Part shown: positions 1 through 6,784 of the stretch, piece by piece
Position numbering within the stretch: the first letter of the stretch is position 1
Layout: every line of letters starts with the position of its first letter
Source: CAZLGO01 sp964559295
GTDB lineage: Archaea; Methanobacteriota; Methanobacteria; Methanobacteriales; Methanobacteriaceae
NCBI GenBank assembly: GCA_964559295.1
Contig: CAZLGO010000016.1
Coordinates: 1 to 25,785 of the forward strand
Direction: 5' to 3'
Length of the DNA stretch: 25,785 nucleotides
Position numbers and translations under genes: made by a program
Notes under the pieces: generated by a model
Told to the model about the DNA's origin: nothing
Seen by the model: only the letters and a program-made list of their open reading frames with translations
The model's database searches: none

Positions 1-132
1 CACAGCTTCGATTTCTGATTCAAGCATTTTCTTATATTCTTCCAAAGCTTTGATCTCTTCTTCCTTGCTTAAATGATGAAAAGGACACCAGCAAGCAAAT
101 CTGGGACCCATGTGCCACCATGGCATGTGCAT
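1..132 (-). CDS. Small Trp/His/Cys-rich protein, C-terminus outside the window
   Basis: The open frame runs off the left edge after 44 codons. The N-terminus is rich in Met, His and Trp, with a CWC pair followed by PFHH, and then turns into a charged heptad-like helix (KEEEIKALEEYKKML). This layout resembles the short DUF5320-like archaeal proteins, with a metal-binding-type N-terminus and a coiled coil; the match is by eye only. Two ATGs lie close together. The GGAGG at 145-141 is only 2 nt from the ATG at 138 but 8 nt from the ATG at 132, so 132 is preferred. It is the last visible gene of the ars operon, 31 nt after the thioredoxin stop. Thiol- or metal-related work is inferred from position and the Cys/His content. 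Function is unknown. Confidence 0.55.
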   Translation of the reverse strand, partial: MHMPWWHMGPRFACWCPFHHLSKEEEIKALEEYKKMLESEIEAV

Positions 133-163
133 ATCCATCACCTCCTTGGGTTGATTTCGGCTA

Positions 164-418
164 TTACACCTCTTCCTTGATAATTTCTTCCATTTTTTCC
201 TTTGGAAGAACCTTTCCTGTCGCAACGATTTTGTCATTAACTACTATGGTCGGAGTGGTCATTATACCGTATTTGTCTCCTTCCTCGCTCAATGCATCGA
301 ATTTTTCTACACTAACATTTTCGAATTTTTCTGCTACCTCTTTTGCAACCTTTTCAGCTAATTTACATTTCTGACAAGGGGGAACTGACCCAAAAATTTT
401 TATTTCAACCTTTTTCAT
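164..418 (-). CDS. Small thioredoxin-like redox-active disulfide protein
   Basis: An 84-residue thioredoxin/glutaredoxin fold of the MTH895-type 'redox-active disulfide protein 2' family. The active site is PPCQKC (C15, C18), with a TTPT loop carrying the expected cis-Pro (P56). It is cytoplasmic, with no signal peptide. The frame can be extended to a GTG at 427, but that GTG sits in the Shine-Dalgarno sequence GAGGTG (430-425). The ATG at 418 lies 6 nt after it and is the better start. The start follows the arsP stop (422-420) by one base, so the two are probably translationally coupled. Members of this family often sit next to ArsP/DUF318 permeases. Reducing the permease cysteines or the arsenical substrate is a plausible inferred role. 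Confidence 0.85.
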   Translation of the reverse strand: MKKVEIKIFGSVPPCQKCKLAEKVAKEVAEKFENVSVEKFDALSEEGDKYGIMTTPTIVVNDKIVATGKVLPKEKMEEIIKEEV

Positions 419-419
419 T

Positions 420-1478
420 CTACACACCTCTAATTATGTTTCCATACAGGTATCCAACAGATGCTGAAATGATTACCACAAGAGTTATATAAGCGGCTGT
501 TTTTTTGATACCCATCACCCTTCCTATGACAATCATGTTTGGAAGGCTTAAAGCTGGACCTGCAAGGAGAAGAGCTAATGCTGGCCCTTTACCCATCCCT
601 AAGTTCATCAACGCTTTTATTATTGGAACCTCAGTTAAAGTAGCAAAATACATCAAAGCACCTATAATTGATGCAATGAAGTTTGGTATAATGCCTTCTC
701 CACCCAGATAGGCTTCAACTATTTGTTGTGGCAATAAAGCCTGAAGGATACCTGCCACAAAAACCCCTACCAATAACAAGGGAAATATCATCTTAAAGAA
801 CGACCAAGTTTCATTTAGCCATTCCCTTATGTCTTCTTTTGTAAACCACGCTACAAGGCATAGAACCAAAATAGCTATGAATATTAGCAAAGAGATTATT
901 TTCGTTAAGGCAACGATTTTTGATGCTCCAACCACAAGGATCAGAACAAGCAAAACAAAAACCACTAATTTTTTTAGTCCTCCATATTTTTCCCCTTTTT
1001 CTTCAGAAGTTGAAATTGCCATGCCTGCGGATCTTCTTTTTTCTTCTTCTTTGAACAATGTTGCCATAATAAGACCAATAACAAGAGACATTGAAACCGC
1101 CCCAATAGCTCTTGCAGCACCCAAATCATAGCCAAGCAAACTAGCTGTGTAAACAATAGCTAAGATATTAATAGCTGGGCCAGAATATAGGAATGTTGTA
1201 GCTGGACCTAACCCTGCTCCTCTCCGCAAGATGCCAGCAAAAAGTGGCAACACCGTACAGGAACACACAGCCAATATTGAACCAGAGACAGATGCAACAC
1301 CATAAGAAACTACTTTTTTGGCTTTAGGACCCAAGTACTTCAAAACAGATTCTTTGGAAAGAAAAACAGATATTGCACCCGCAATAAAGAAAGCTGGCAC
1401 TAAACAACTAATAACATGGGCTGAAAGATATTCTTCTAAAGCATATAATCCTATCAATAAAATCTCTGTTATATCCAT
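420..1478 (-). CDS. arsP: ArsP/DUF318-family permease, probable organoarsenical exporter
   Basis: A 352-residue polytopic membrane protein of the ArsP/DUF318 permease family, which exports trivalent methylated or aromatic arsenicals. Two hydrophobic halves (about 5-140 and 168-350) are joined by a charged cytoplasmic loop at 143-168. The first half has the family signature AVCSCTVLPLFAGI with C72 and C74, followed by GPATTFLYSGPAINIL. The second half repeats the pattern with LTEVPIIKALMNLGMGKGPA and LLAGPALSLPNM. The start is 4 nt after the arsR stop. With arsM two genes upstream, the logical substrate is methylated As(III). Other members of the family are annotated only as permeases, so the substrate is inferred from context. 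Confidence 0.85.
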   Translation of the reverse strand: MDITEILLIGLYALEEYLSAHVISCLVPAFFIAGAISVFLSKESVLKYLGPKAKKVVSYGVASVSGSILAVCSCTVLPLFAGILRRGAGLGPATTFLYSGPAINILAIVYTASLLGYDLGAARAIGAVSMSLVIGLIMATLFKEEEKRRSAGMAISTSEEKGEKYGGLKKLVVFVLLVLILVVGASKIVALTKIISLLIFIAILVLCLVAWFTKEDIREWLNETWSFFKMIFPLLLVGVFVAGILQALLPQQIVEAYLGGEGIIPNFIASIIGALMYFATLTEVPIIKALMNLGMGKGPALALLLAGPALSLPNMIVIGRVMGIKKTAAYITLVVIISASVGYLYGNIIRGV

Positions 1479-1482
1479 AAAC

Positions 1483-1860
1483 TCACCCTGTTGTCTTAAT
1501 AATCCCGATGGATTTACATAATTTCTCTACTATATCTATTATATTTGGATTTGATAGCCTGTAATGTATCCACACGCCTTCTTTACGCCATTTTATAAAT
1601 CCCGCATTTTTCAGAACATTTAAATGATGAGATATGGTGGATTGAGGCTTTTCAAGTACTGCTATTATTTTACATACACATAATTCTCCATGTCGGAGCA
1701 AATACAATATTTCAAGTCTCGTAGGATCTGAAAGTGCTTTGAAAAGCTCTGATTTATTATATAATTCCTCTTCATCTGGCATATCAGATAAAATCTTTTT
1801 AAGCTTTTTTATTTGATCGCTGTTAGTAGCACCTTCGCCTGTAATTTCACAGGTTTTCAT
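1483..1860 (-). CDS. arsR: ArsR/SmtB-family arsenic-responsive repressor
   Basis: A 125-residue winged-helix repressor. After a 35-residue N-terminal extension come KALSDPTRLEILYLL, the metal box ELCVCKI (C61, C63), the recognition helix QSTISHHLNVLKNAGF, and a beta-wing ending VWIHYRL. The ELCVC pair on helix alpha-3 is the classical As(III)/Sb(III) site of ArsR. C4 and C115 are further possible ligands. The gene lies between arsM (37 nt upstream) and arsP (4 nt downstream), so the repressor is inside the operon it should control. An inverted repeat near the predicted arsM transcription start (2714-2735) is a good candidate operator. Confidence 0.9.
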   Translation of the reverse strand: MKTCEITGEGATNSDQIKKLKKILSDMPDEEELYNKSELFKALSDPTRLEILYLLRHGELCVCKIIAVLEKPQSTISHHLNVLKNAGFIKWRKEGVWIHYRLSNPNIIDIVEKLCKSIGIIKTTG

Positions 1861-1897
1861 GAAACCACCATAACTGCAAAATTTTGCGTTTTTGCGC

Positions 1898-2653
1898 TTA
1901 TTTTACTGCTTTTATTTGCACACTAATGATTTTTCCTTTGAGTTTCTCGTCCATCCCTGGTTCGTTGAAAGGGTGCTCAGCTACTATCTTAACATCCTTA
2001 AAACCTGCTTTTCTTATTACATTCAAATATTCCTGCCTATCCAGCGCTCCAGCGACACAGCCTGCCCAAGCTTCAAAGCTCTGTTTAATATCTTCAGCAA
2101 GCTCTCCCTCTGTTACCAGATCAGATATAAGAATACGTCCCCTTGGTTTTAGGACTCTGAAAGCTTCTCTATAGGCAACCAATTTATCTGGGATGAGATT
2201 TATGACACAGTTACTTATGATGACATCAATAGATTCATCTTCAATGGGTAGATTCTCTATCTCTCCGACTTTAAACTCAACATTTTCATAACCGCCCGCT
2301 TCAGCATTTTTTATGGCATTTTCAATCATTTCGGGAGTCATATCTACACCAACGACCTTTCCATTTTCACCGACTTTTTGGGCTGCAATAAAAACGTCTA
2401 TTCCTCCACCAGATCCAAGATCAAGGACGGTTTCACCTTCTTTTAATTCTGCTAGGGCTGTTGGATTACCGCATCCAAGTCCCAGAATAGCATCTTCTGG
2501 AATGCTTCTGATTTCATCTTCAGAATATCCCATCGATTTCGCCTGTCCAATAATATCATCGATACTAACGCAACATGAACAAGAGGGCTCCCCTTTTTCT
2601 GCAATTTTTGAATAACGATCCTTTACGAATTTTTTGATTTTTTCATTTTCCAT
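1898..2653 (-). CDS. arsM: Arsenite S-adenosylmethionine methyltransferase
   Basis: A 251-residue class I SAM methyltransferase that converts As(III) to methylated arsenicals. The SAM site VLDLGSGGGIDV is at 76-87, with VVGVDMTPEMI at 100-110. The cysteines needed for As(III) binding in ArsM enzymes are all here: an N-terminal CSCC cluster (C25, C27, C28), C149 in ISNCVINL, and C199 in WAGCVAGAL. C61 in GLGCGNP is also typical of the family. The length is somewhat short because the long C-terminal domain of eukaryotic and some bacterial ArsM is missing, as in many archaeal forms. It is the first gene of the operon, about 70 nt downstream of the predicted start site. Export of the product by the co-encoded ArsP would complete a methylate-and-expel route. 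Confidence 0.92.
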   Translation of the reverse strand: MENEKIKKFVKDRYSKIAEKGEPSCSCCVSIDDIIGQAKSMGYSEDEIRSIPEDAILGLGCGNPTALAELKEGETVLDLGSGGGIDVFIAAQKVGENGKVVGVDMTPEMIENAIKNAEAGGYENVEFKVGEIENLPIEDESIDVIISNCVINLIPDKLVAYREAFRVLKPRGRILISDLVTEGELAEDIKQSFEAWAGCVAGALDRQEYLNVIRKAGFKDVKIVAEHPFNEPGMDEKLKGKIISVQIKAVK

Positions 2654-2713
2654 TGTTACACCCGATTTGCGATTTCTCTTAATAGTTCTACAACATATTA
2701 AACCATAATTTGG

Positions 2714-2764
2714 TATATCTAAATTTATGGATATATTCAGATGACACTTATATAAAGTTTTCGA
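2714..2764 (-). promoter_or_regulatory. ars operon promoter with candidate ArsR operator
   Basis: Read on the minus strand, a BRE-like CGAAAA abuts the TATA box CTTTATATAAG (2757-2747). About 25 nt downstream the start site is expected near 2726. There lies an inverted repeat, TATATC (2714-2719) and GATATA (2730-2735), with a 10-nt spacer; a second small dyad, ACCA/TGGT, lies at 2702-2714. A repressor bound there would block initiation. Calling it the ArsR operator is inference. T-rich DNA at 2766-2785 on the same strand probably ends the upstream radical SAM transcript. Confidence 0.6.
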
Positions 2765-2795
2765 TTAAAAATAAAAAAGATCAAAATTAATTTTT

Positions 2796-4232
2796 TCATT
2801 GATTTTGCGAATATTCGCTTTGAAGATTCCTAAACCATCCCTTTGGAATTCCTCCCTTTAGTTTCGGTATCACAAAACTTCTAAAAAGAGTTCCTATTAA
2901 AACTTTAAACATGTAGGGACGTTTAATAAAGTACTTCGGTCTTGTGTAGAATTTAAAATAAGCTTTAGCCAGTTTCATTCTTATTAACTTCTTACTCAGC
3001 CCAAGTTTTTCATATTTTATAACCGGGTCAAGTACAGTGTACTTATCCCAGTTTTCTGTGTCAAGAAGCTTCTTCTCCTTTAACTTGCAAAATATCGGCG
3101 TTCCTGGAAAGGGTGTCAGGATTGAATACTGGCTGTAATCTGGATCAAGTTTTATTGAAAAATCTATCGTCTGATCTATTTCCTCAGCTGTCTCTCCCGG
3201 ATATCCTATAATAAATGATGCTACAACGTCTATTCCAATATCCTTAGCGGCTTTAACAGCATCTTCAGCCTGATTTAATGTTATACCTTTTCTCATAAGA
3301 TCCAGGACACGCTGCGAACCTGATTCGACTCCATAATATAGCGTATCCATGCCAGAATTTTTTAAACGCGCTAATAATTGCCTATCCACAGTATCAACCC
3401 TGGAAGAGGCAACAAAAGCCATATCAAGTCCTCTTTCTCTTATTTCATCAGATATTGCCTGGGCTCTTTTTTTGCTTAACATGAATGTATCGTCTAAAAA
3501 TGCTATATCTCTAATCTTGTATTTGTCAACAAGCTCTTCGATTTCATCGACTACGTTCTCAGGGCTTCTAGCTCTGAATTTTTTACCCATAATCAATGAA
3601 GAGGAGCAGTAACCACAGGAGAAAACGCATCCCCTGCTTGTTATCATTCCTCCTGATTGATCTTTGGATGTTCCGTATGATTCGAAGGGTACAAGGTGTC
3701 TTGCTGGAAATGGTAAATCATCGAGGTTTTCTATTAGAGGTCTTGGCTGCGTTGTTTTAATTTTATCATTATTTCTGTATACTATTCCTTTAATTTTAGA
3801 AAGTTTTCCAATTTCGTTTTCATCATATTTATCAGCTATATCAACAAGTGTTCTCTCTCCTTCGCCAATTACAACCAGATCTAAAGCATCAGAACTTTTT
3901 AATGTTTCGGTTGGTAGAAAAGTTGCATGGGGGCCACCTATCACAGTTAATGTATTAGGTAACAGCCTTTTAACTGCTTCAACATATTTTAAAGCTGTTT
4001 TTATTGTAGCTGTGGTAGCGGTAAATGCTGCAACCGCAGGATTAAGTTTTGAAGCAAGCTTTGCCACTTTCTCAAAACCTATCTGCATCAGGTCATCATC
4101 GATTATTTTAACAGACATTGAGGCTTTCTCCAATGCCGCAGCCAGATACATTAGATTTAGTGGAGGGACTTTAAAACCCAATTTATTTTTTACTTGGGTT
4201 TCATCAAGCGGGTTTATTAGTAGCACATCCAT
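2796..4232 (-). CDS. B12-binding radical SAM protein
   Basis: A 478-residue class B radical SAM enzyme. Residues 1-135 form a Rossmann-type cobalamin-binding domain (VLLINPLD, VIGGPHATFLP, VIGEGERT) without the DxHxxG motif, which is usual for this class. The radical SAM core follows, with the [4Fe-4S] motif CVFSCGYC (C202, C206, C209), FLDDTFM, and YGVESGSQRVLDLMRKG. The basic C-terminal tail (about 400-478, with FKFYTRPKYF) resembles those of BchE-, HpnP- and Grs-like enzymes, many of which modify hydrophobic substrates at unactivated carbons. The start overlaps the upstream SPASM gene by 29 nt and has GGGGAGGG just before it, so the two are coupled. The substrate cannot be read from sequence; lipid, quinone-like or cofactor methylation or cyclisation are possibilities. 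Confidence 0.85.
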   Translation of the reverse strand: MDVLLINPLDETQVKNKLGFKVPPLNLMYLAAALEKASMSVKIIDDDLMQIGFEKVAKLASKLNPAVAAFTATTATIKTALKYVEAVKRLLPNTLTVIGGPHATFLPTETLKSSDALDLVVIGEGERTLVDIADKYDENEIGKLSKIKGIVYRNNDKIKTTQPRPLIENLDDLPFPARHLVPFESYGTSKDQSGGMITSRGCVFSCGYCSSSLIMGKKFRARSPENVVDEIEELVDKYKIRDIAFLDDTFMLSKKRAQAISDEIRERGLDMAFVASSRVDTVDRQLLARLKNSGMDTLYYGVESGSQRVLDLMRKGITLNQAEDAVKAAKDIGIDVVASFIIGYPGETAEEIDQTIDFSIKLDPDYSQYSILTPFPGTPIFCKLKEKKLLDTENWDKYTVLDPVIKYEKLGLSKKLIRMKLAKAYFKFYTRPKYFIKRPYMFKVLIGTLFRSFVIPKLKGGIPKGWFRNLQSEYSQNQ

Positions 4233-5673
4233 ATTTTCTACCCTCCCCAGCTCTTAAATTCAACATAAAGCTTCCTTGACAAATTTCCTGAGCTTTTTCG
4301 CTTAACAGGGCTTTGACCTTTCTCCATTCATTTTCATTGTAAATACAGCCCGGGTCTGGAGCTAAGACGTCATGGAAATAGTTGTATGCTCTGGCTCTAC
4401 AGCCTCCACATATATCCATGGATTTGCATTCTCCACAATGTCCTTTAAGTATATTTTTGTTCCTGAGCTTATCTAAAAGCTCGTTATTCTTCCATATGTC
4501 TTCAAAATCATCTTCAAGCAGTTTTCCAAGTTTGACTTCATCTTCATGGGGGAAAAAGACACAAGGGTACATATCGCCGTTGGGTTCTATGCTCATGTAA
4601 AATCTCCCAGCTCCACATCCGCCTATGAATTCTGCAAGTTGCATGACCATGGGGTTGCTGTATTCAGGGTTATAAAAATGCGTGGGGATTATTGCCGAGT
4701 CATCAGAACTTAATAGTGTTGCAACCGTGGCATACTGCGGTGCTGTTGAAAGAATTTGCATCTCACCTTTTAAAGTTTTAGTGTAAGCTATCTTTAGGAG
4801 TTTGAACCTTTTTTGAGGAGAAATATCCATATCAGCAATCTCAACGCCCTTTCCTGCAGGTATGAAGTTGTAGAGCATGAACCACTGGGCGCCCAAACTT
4901 CTCACGAAGCTTATCATTTTGTTTATTTCCTCAACGTTATGTTTCGTTACAGTCGTGGCAACTTCAACAAAAATTCCAAGTTTTACACAGTTTTTCACAG
5001 CTTCAACAGCCCTAACCCAGGCTCCATTAACCCCTCTAAAGGAGTCATGGGTTTTAGGATCCACACCATCAATGCTTATCTGGACAAATTGAAGCCCTGC
5101 TTCAGCAAACCTTTTACACGCTCCTCTATCTGAAAGTATGTATCCATTCGTGGCCATTGCAACATGCATTCCCACATGATTAGCATAGCGTATGAACTGT
5201 AAAATGTTAGGGTGAAGAGTTGGTTCGCCTCCGGAGAAAGCTATAGAAGTTACACCAGATTTAGCCAGAATATCCAATCCCTTAATCACTTCGTCTGGTT
5301 TAAGCTCATCTTTACCCTTTCTTCCAGCGTTTTCATAACAGTGAATACATCTCATGTTACAAGTCTTCGTAATGTTCCAGACTACCTGAAATGGTGCTCC
5401 TGGAATAAATGGTTTTCTGACACCAAAAATTGCAATACCCTTTAAAACACTCACTAATCCACGAACCCAATACTGATCTTCCATTTCATCCATAAACTCT
5501 TCTTCCGAAACACCAAAACTTTTAAGACCTTTGCTGACCACGTAACCTATAAACCCAGAAGTAACCTTACATTTATGGCAAGCTTCCTTCCTTTTACCCA
5601 AATAGAGATTTAAACCAACCTCTAATCTGCTTGCTCCATCTTCCTCACAATAAACCAAGGCTTTATTAAGCAA
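4204..5673 (-). CDS. Radical SAM/SPASM-domain protein, start uncertain
   Basis: A radical SAM enzyme with CNMRCIHC (C105, C109, C112), followed by FSGGEPTLHPN and MATNGY. The C-terminal SPASM domain has auxiliary-cluster cysteines C353, C371, C413, C416, C422, C425 and C443. An N-terminal module adds C9 and a CHKC pair (C32, C35). The lead-in to the core (FQVVWNITKTCNMRC) recalls the AhbC/AhbD/NirJ type, but no function can be assigned. The only standard start, TTG at 5673, has no ribosome site. The frame stays open and coding-like back to 5751 (HWQHDWTFKK), and a strong GGAGG lies at 5768-5764, so the true N-terminus is probably about 26 residues longer with a missing or non-standard start. 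It lies between tetR and the B12 radical SAM gene. Confidence 0.8.
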   Translation of the reverse strand: MLNKALVYCEEDGASRLEVGLNLYLGKRKEACHKCKVTSGFIGYVVSKGLKSFGVSEEEFMDEMEDQYWVRGLVSVLKGIAIFGVRKPFIPGAPFQVVWNITKTCNMRCIHCYENAGRKGKDELKPDEVIKGLDILAKSGVTSIAFSGGEPTLHPNILQFIRYANHVGMHVAMATNGYILSDRGACKRFAEAGLQFVQISIDGVDPKTHDSFRGVNGAWVRAVEAVKNCVKLGIFVEVATTVTKHNVEEINKMISFVRSLGAQWFMLYNFIPAGKGVEIADMDISPQKRFKLLKIAYTKTLKGEMQILSTAPQYATVATLLSSDDSAIIPTHFYNPEYSNPMVMQLAEFIGGCGAGRFYMSIEPNGDMYPCVFFPHEDEVKLGKLLEDDFEDIWKNNELLDKLRNKNILKGHCGECKSMDICGGCRARAYNYFHDVLAPDPGCIYNENEWRKVKALLSEKAQEICQGSFMLNLRAGEGRKYGCATNKPA

Positions 5674-5783
5674 ATGTTTAGCTATGGGATTATCTACAAT
5701 CTTTTTGAATGTCCAATCATGTTGCCAATGCTTGTTTGATTTATATTTTTTTTAGTATTTGAACCTCCTTTTATCACTATAAC

Positions 5784-5799
5784 ACCCCTAAACAGGGGT
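5784..5799 (-). promoter_or_regulatory. Intercistronic hairpin between tetR and the SPASM gene
   Basis: ACCCCT (5784-5789) and AGGGGT (5794-5799) form a perfect 6-bp GC-rich stem with a 4-nt loop. It lies 8 nt past the tetR stop and 15 nt before the GGAGG of the next gene. No T-run follows it on the minus strand and no TATA box lies between it and the next gene. A processing or attenuation hairpin inside one transcript fits better than a full terminator. On the plus strand it is followed by TTTTATT. Confidence 0.4.
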
Positions 5800-5807
5800 T
5801 TTATTGG

Positions 5808-6422
5808 CTAATTCATCTTTAAATTCCTCAAATATCTATGTTCTGGAATTACAACGCCTCTTGTGAAAATGTCAATAAAATCCTTGAAAGCCTTTTTGTC
5901 ATCACCCAGGATATCGCCGACTATTCTCTTTATTAAACTGCTATATACAATATAACTAATAAAAGTAAAGGCTGCAACCTGAGGATTGACGCTACGCATG
6001 TTCTCATGTTCTATCTGTTCTTCAAAATATTCGCTAAGGCGTTTTAACATTGTTTCTGGAACGATAGACAAAATTTCTGCAACATCTGGTTTTTTTCGTC
6101 CTTCCGCAATTAGCAAAATTAGCAGGTCCATCTTCTTTTCTTCCATGAGTTCCATGATACCATGACCTAAATCACGAAGGAATGTTGTAATCTCTGTACT
6201 TTTTTCACTTTGAATTATTGAATTAAATTTTTTGAGCGTAAGTTCCCGATTTTCAGTTATTACGGCTCGTAAAATATTATCTTTGGATTTGAATTTTCTA
6301 AATAAAGTCACTTCATTAACTCCTGCTTCTTCTGCGATTTTTCTGGTAGTTGCGCCTCTGTAGCCTTCTCTAACAAACACTTTCATGGCAGCATCCAAGA
6401 TCCTTTGTTCGACAGTATCCAC
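5808..6422 (-). CDS. TetR/AcrR-family transcriptional regulator
   Basis: A 204-residue TetR-family repressor. The N-terminal helix-turn-helix is clear: EQRILDAAMKVFVREGYRG, then TTRKIAEEAGVNEVTLFRKF, which is the usual TetR signature. The C-terminal ligand domain (about 55-200) is helical with no recognisable ligand motif. A longer frame starts with ATG at 6452, but that ATG is inside the operator palindrome. GTG at 6422 has AGGTGA (6433-6428) 5 nt upstream and begins directly at the conserved helix, so it is preferred. The gene probably leads an operon with the two radical SAM genes and represses itself. The inducer is unknown; TetR regulators usually answer to small hydrophobic molecules. 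Confidence 0.85.
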   Translation of the reverse strand: MDTVEQRILDAAMKVFVREGYRGATTRKIAEEAGVNEVTLFRKFKSKDNILRAVITENRELTLKKFNSIIQSEKSTEITTFLRDLGHGIMELMEEKKMDLLILLIAEGRKKPDVAEILSIVPETMLKRLSEYFEEQIEHENMRSVNPQVAAFTFISYIVYSSLIKRIVGDILGDDKKAFKDFIDIFTRGVVIPEHRYLRNLKMN

Positions 6423-6440
6423 GATCTTCACCTTTTGTGT

Positions 6441-6468
6441 ATGTAAGTACATACTTACATTTAAATGT
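6441..6468 (-). promoter_or_regulatory. tetR promoter with perfect palindromic operator
   Basis: ATGTAAGTA (6441-6449) and TACTTACAT (6452-6460) are perfect 9-bp inverted arms around a 2-nt centre, a typical TetR-family operator size. It merges with a second perfect palindrome, ACATTTAAATGT (6457-6468), whose TTTAAA core is the likely minus-strand TATA element. Transcription would start near 6438, some 16 nt before the GTG start. The operator fills the stretch between TATA box and start site, so binding would exclude polymerase. Autorepression is inferred. Confidence 0.7.
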
Positions 6469-6538
6469 TTCTATTCCTCTGTCCATTCACCAACTTGGTC
6501 AAATCACATTCTGATTTTTAAGACCCTGAAGACATAAA

Positions 6539-6560
6539 AAGTTCGATAAAGAACTTATAT
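6539..6560 (+). promoter_or_regulatory. Orphan TATA-type promoter with dyad
   Basis: Within the 330-nt gap between tetR and cbiL, AAGTTC (6539-6544) and GAACTT (6551-6556) form a perfect inverted repeat whose right arm runs into a good plus-strand TATA box (CTTATATAAA). Downstream on the plus strand are only very short ORFs (for example a 17-codon one starting MKNSKN near 6620) and T-runs at 6713-6720 and 6725-6730. A short RNA of about 130-150 nt is possible. There is no independent evidence that it exists. Confidence 0.3.
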
Positions 6561-6601
6561 AAAAAGAGAAATGCTATCGAAAGGTTCTTCAGCCAGATGA
6601 A

Positions 6602-6727
6602 TTAAAAGGTATTTTTGTTATGAAAAATTCGAAGAATCTTATCACGGGCTTGTTCTGCTTGCGTCCGCTTTGATGTTGTGGAAAGTTTAGGATGACCTAT
6701 GCTATTATTTGGTTTTTTTTAATATTT
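6602..6727 (-). pseudogene. Coding-like C-terminal remnant without a start
   Basis: On the minus strand about 40 codons are open between two stops with natural-looking composition (HPKLSTTSKR, then QAEQARDKILRIFHN, ending NTF). No ATG or ribosome site is present and the family was not recognised. It looks like the tail of a lost gene. It overlaps the plus-strand orphan promoter region, so both readings of this gap cannot easily be functional. Confidence 0.3.
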
Positions 6728-6740
6728 TTTGCTCTCCCTT

Positions 6741-6758
6741 AAAAAACTTTAAAAAAAA
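6741..6758 (-). terminator. Poly-T terminator behind cbiL
   Basis: On the minus strand, 27 nt after the cbiL stop, there is a run of eight T (6758-6751), then AAAG, then six T (6746-6741). Such T-rich stretches act as archaeal intrinsic terminators. No strong hairpin precedes it. Confidence 0.55.
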
Positions 6759-6784
6759 CAGCACAAATGATCCTGATTCCCTTC

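Noticed and set aside
505..1131. Plus-strand ORFs of 60-100 codons opposite arsP
   Set aside because: They are antisense to a clear membrane permease and have no ribosome sites or recognisable motifs; they are shadows of its codon use.
3664..4257. 197-codon plus-strand ORF
   Set aside because: It lies wholly opposite the B12 radical SAM gene, is rich in Ser, Thr and Leu as antisense frames are, and has no family features.
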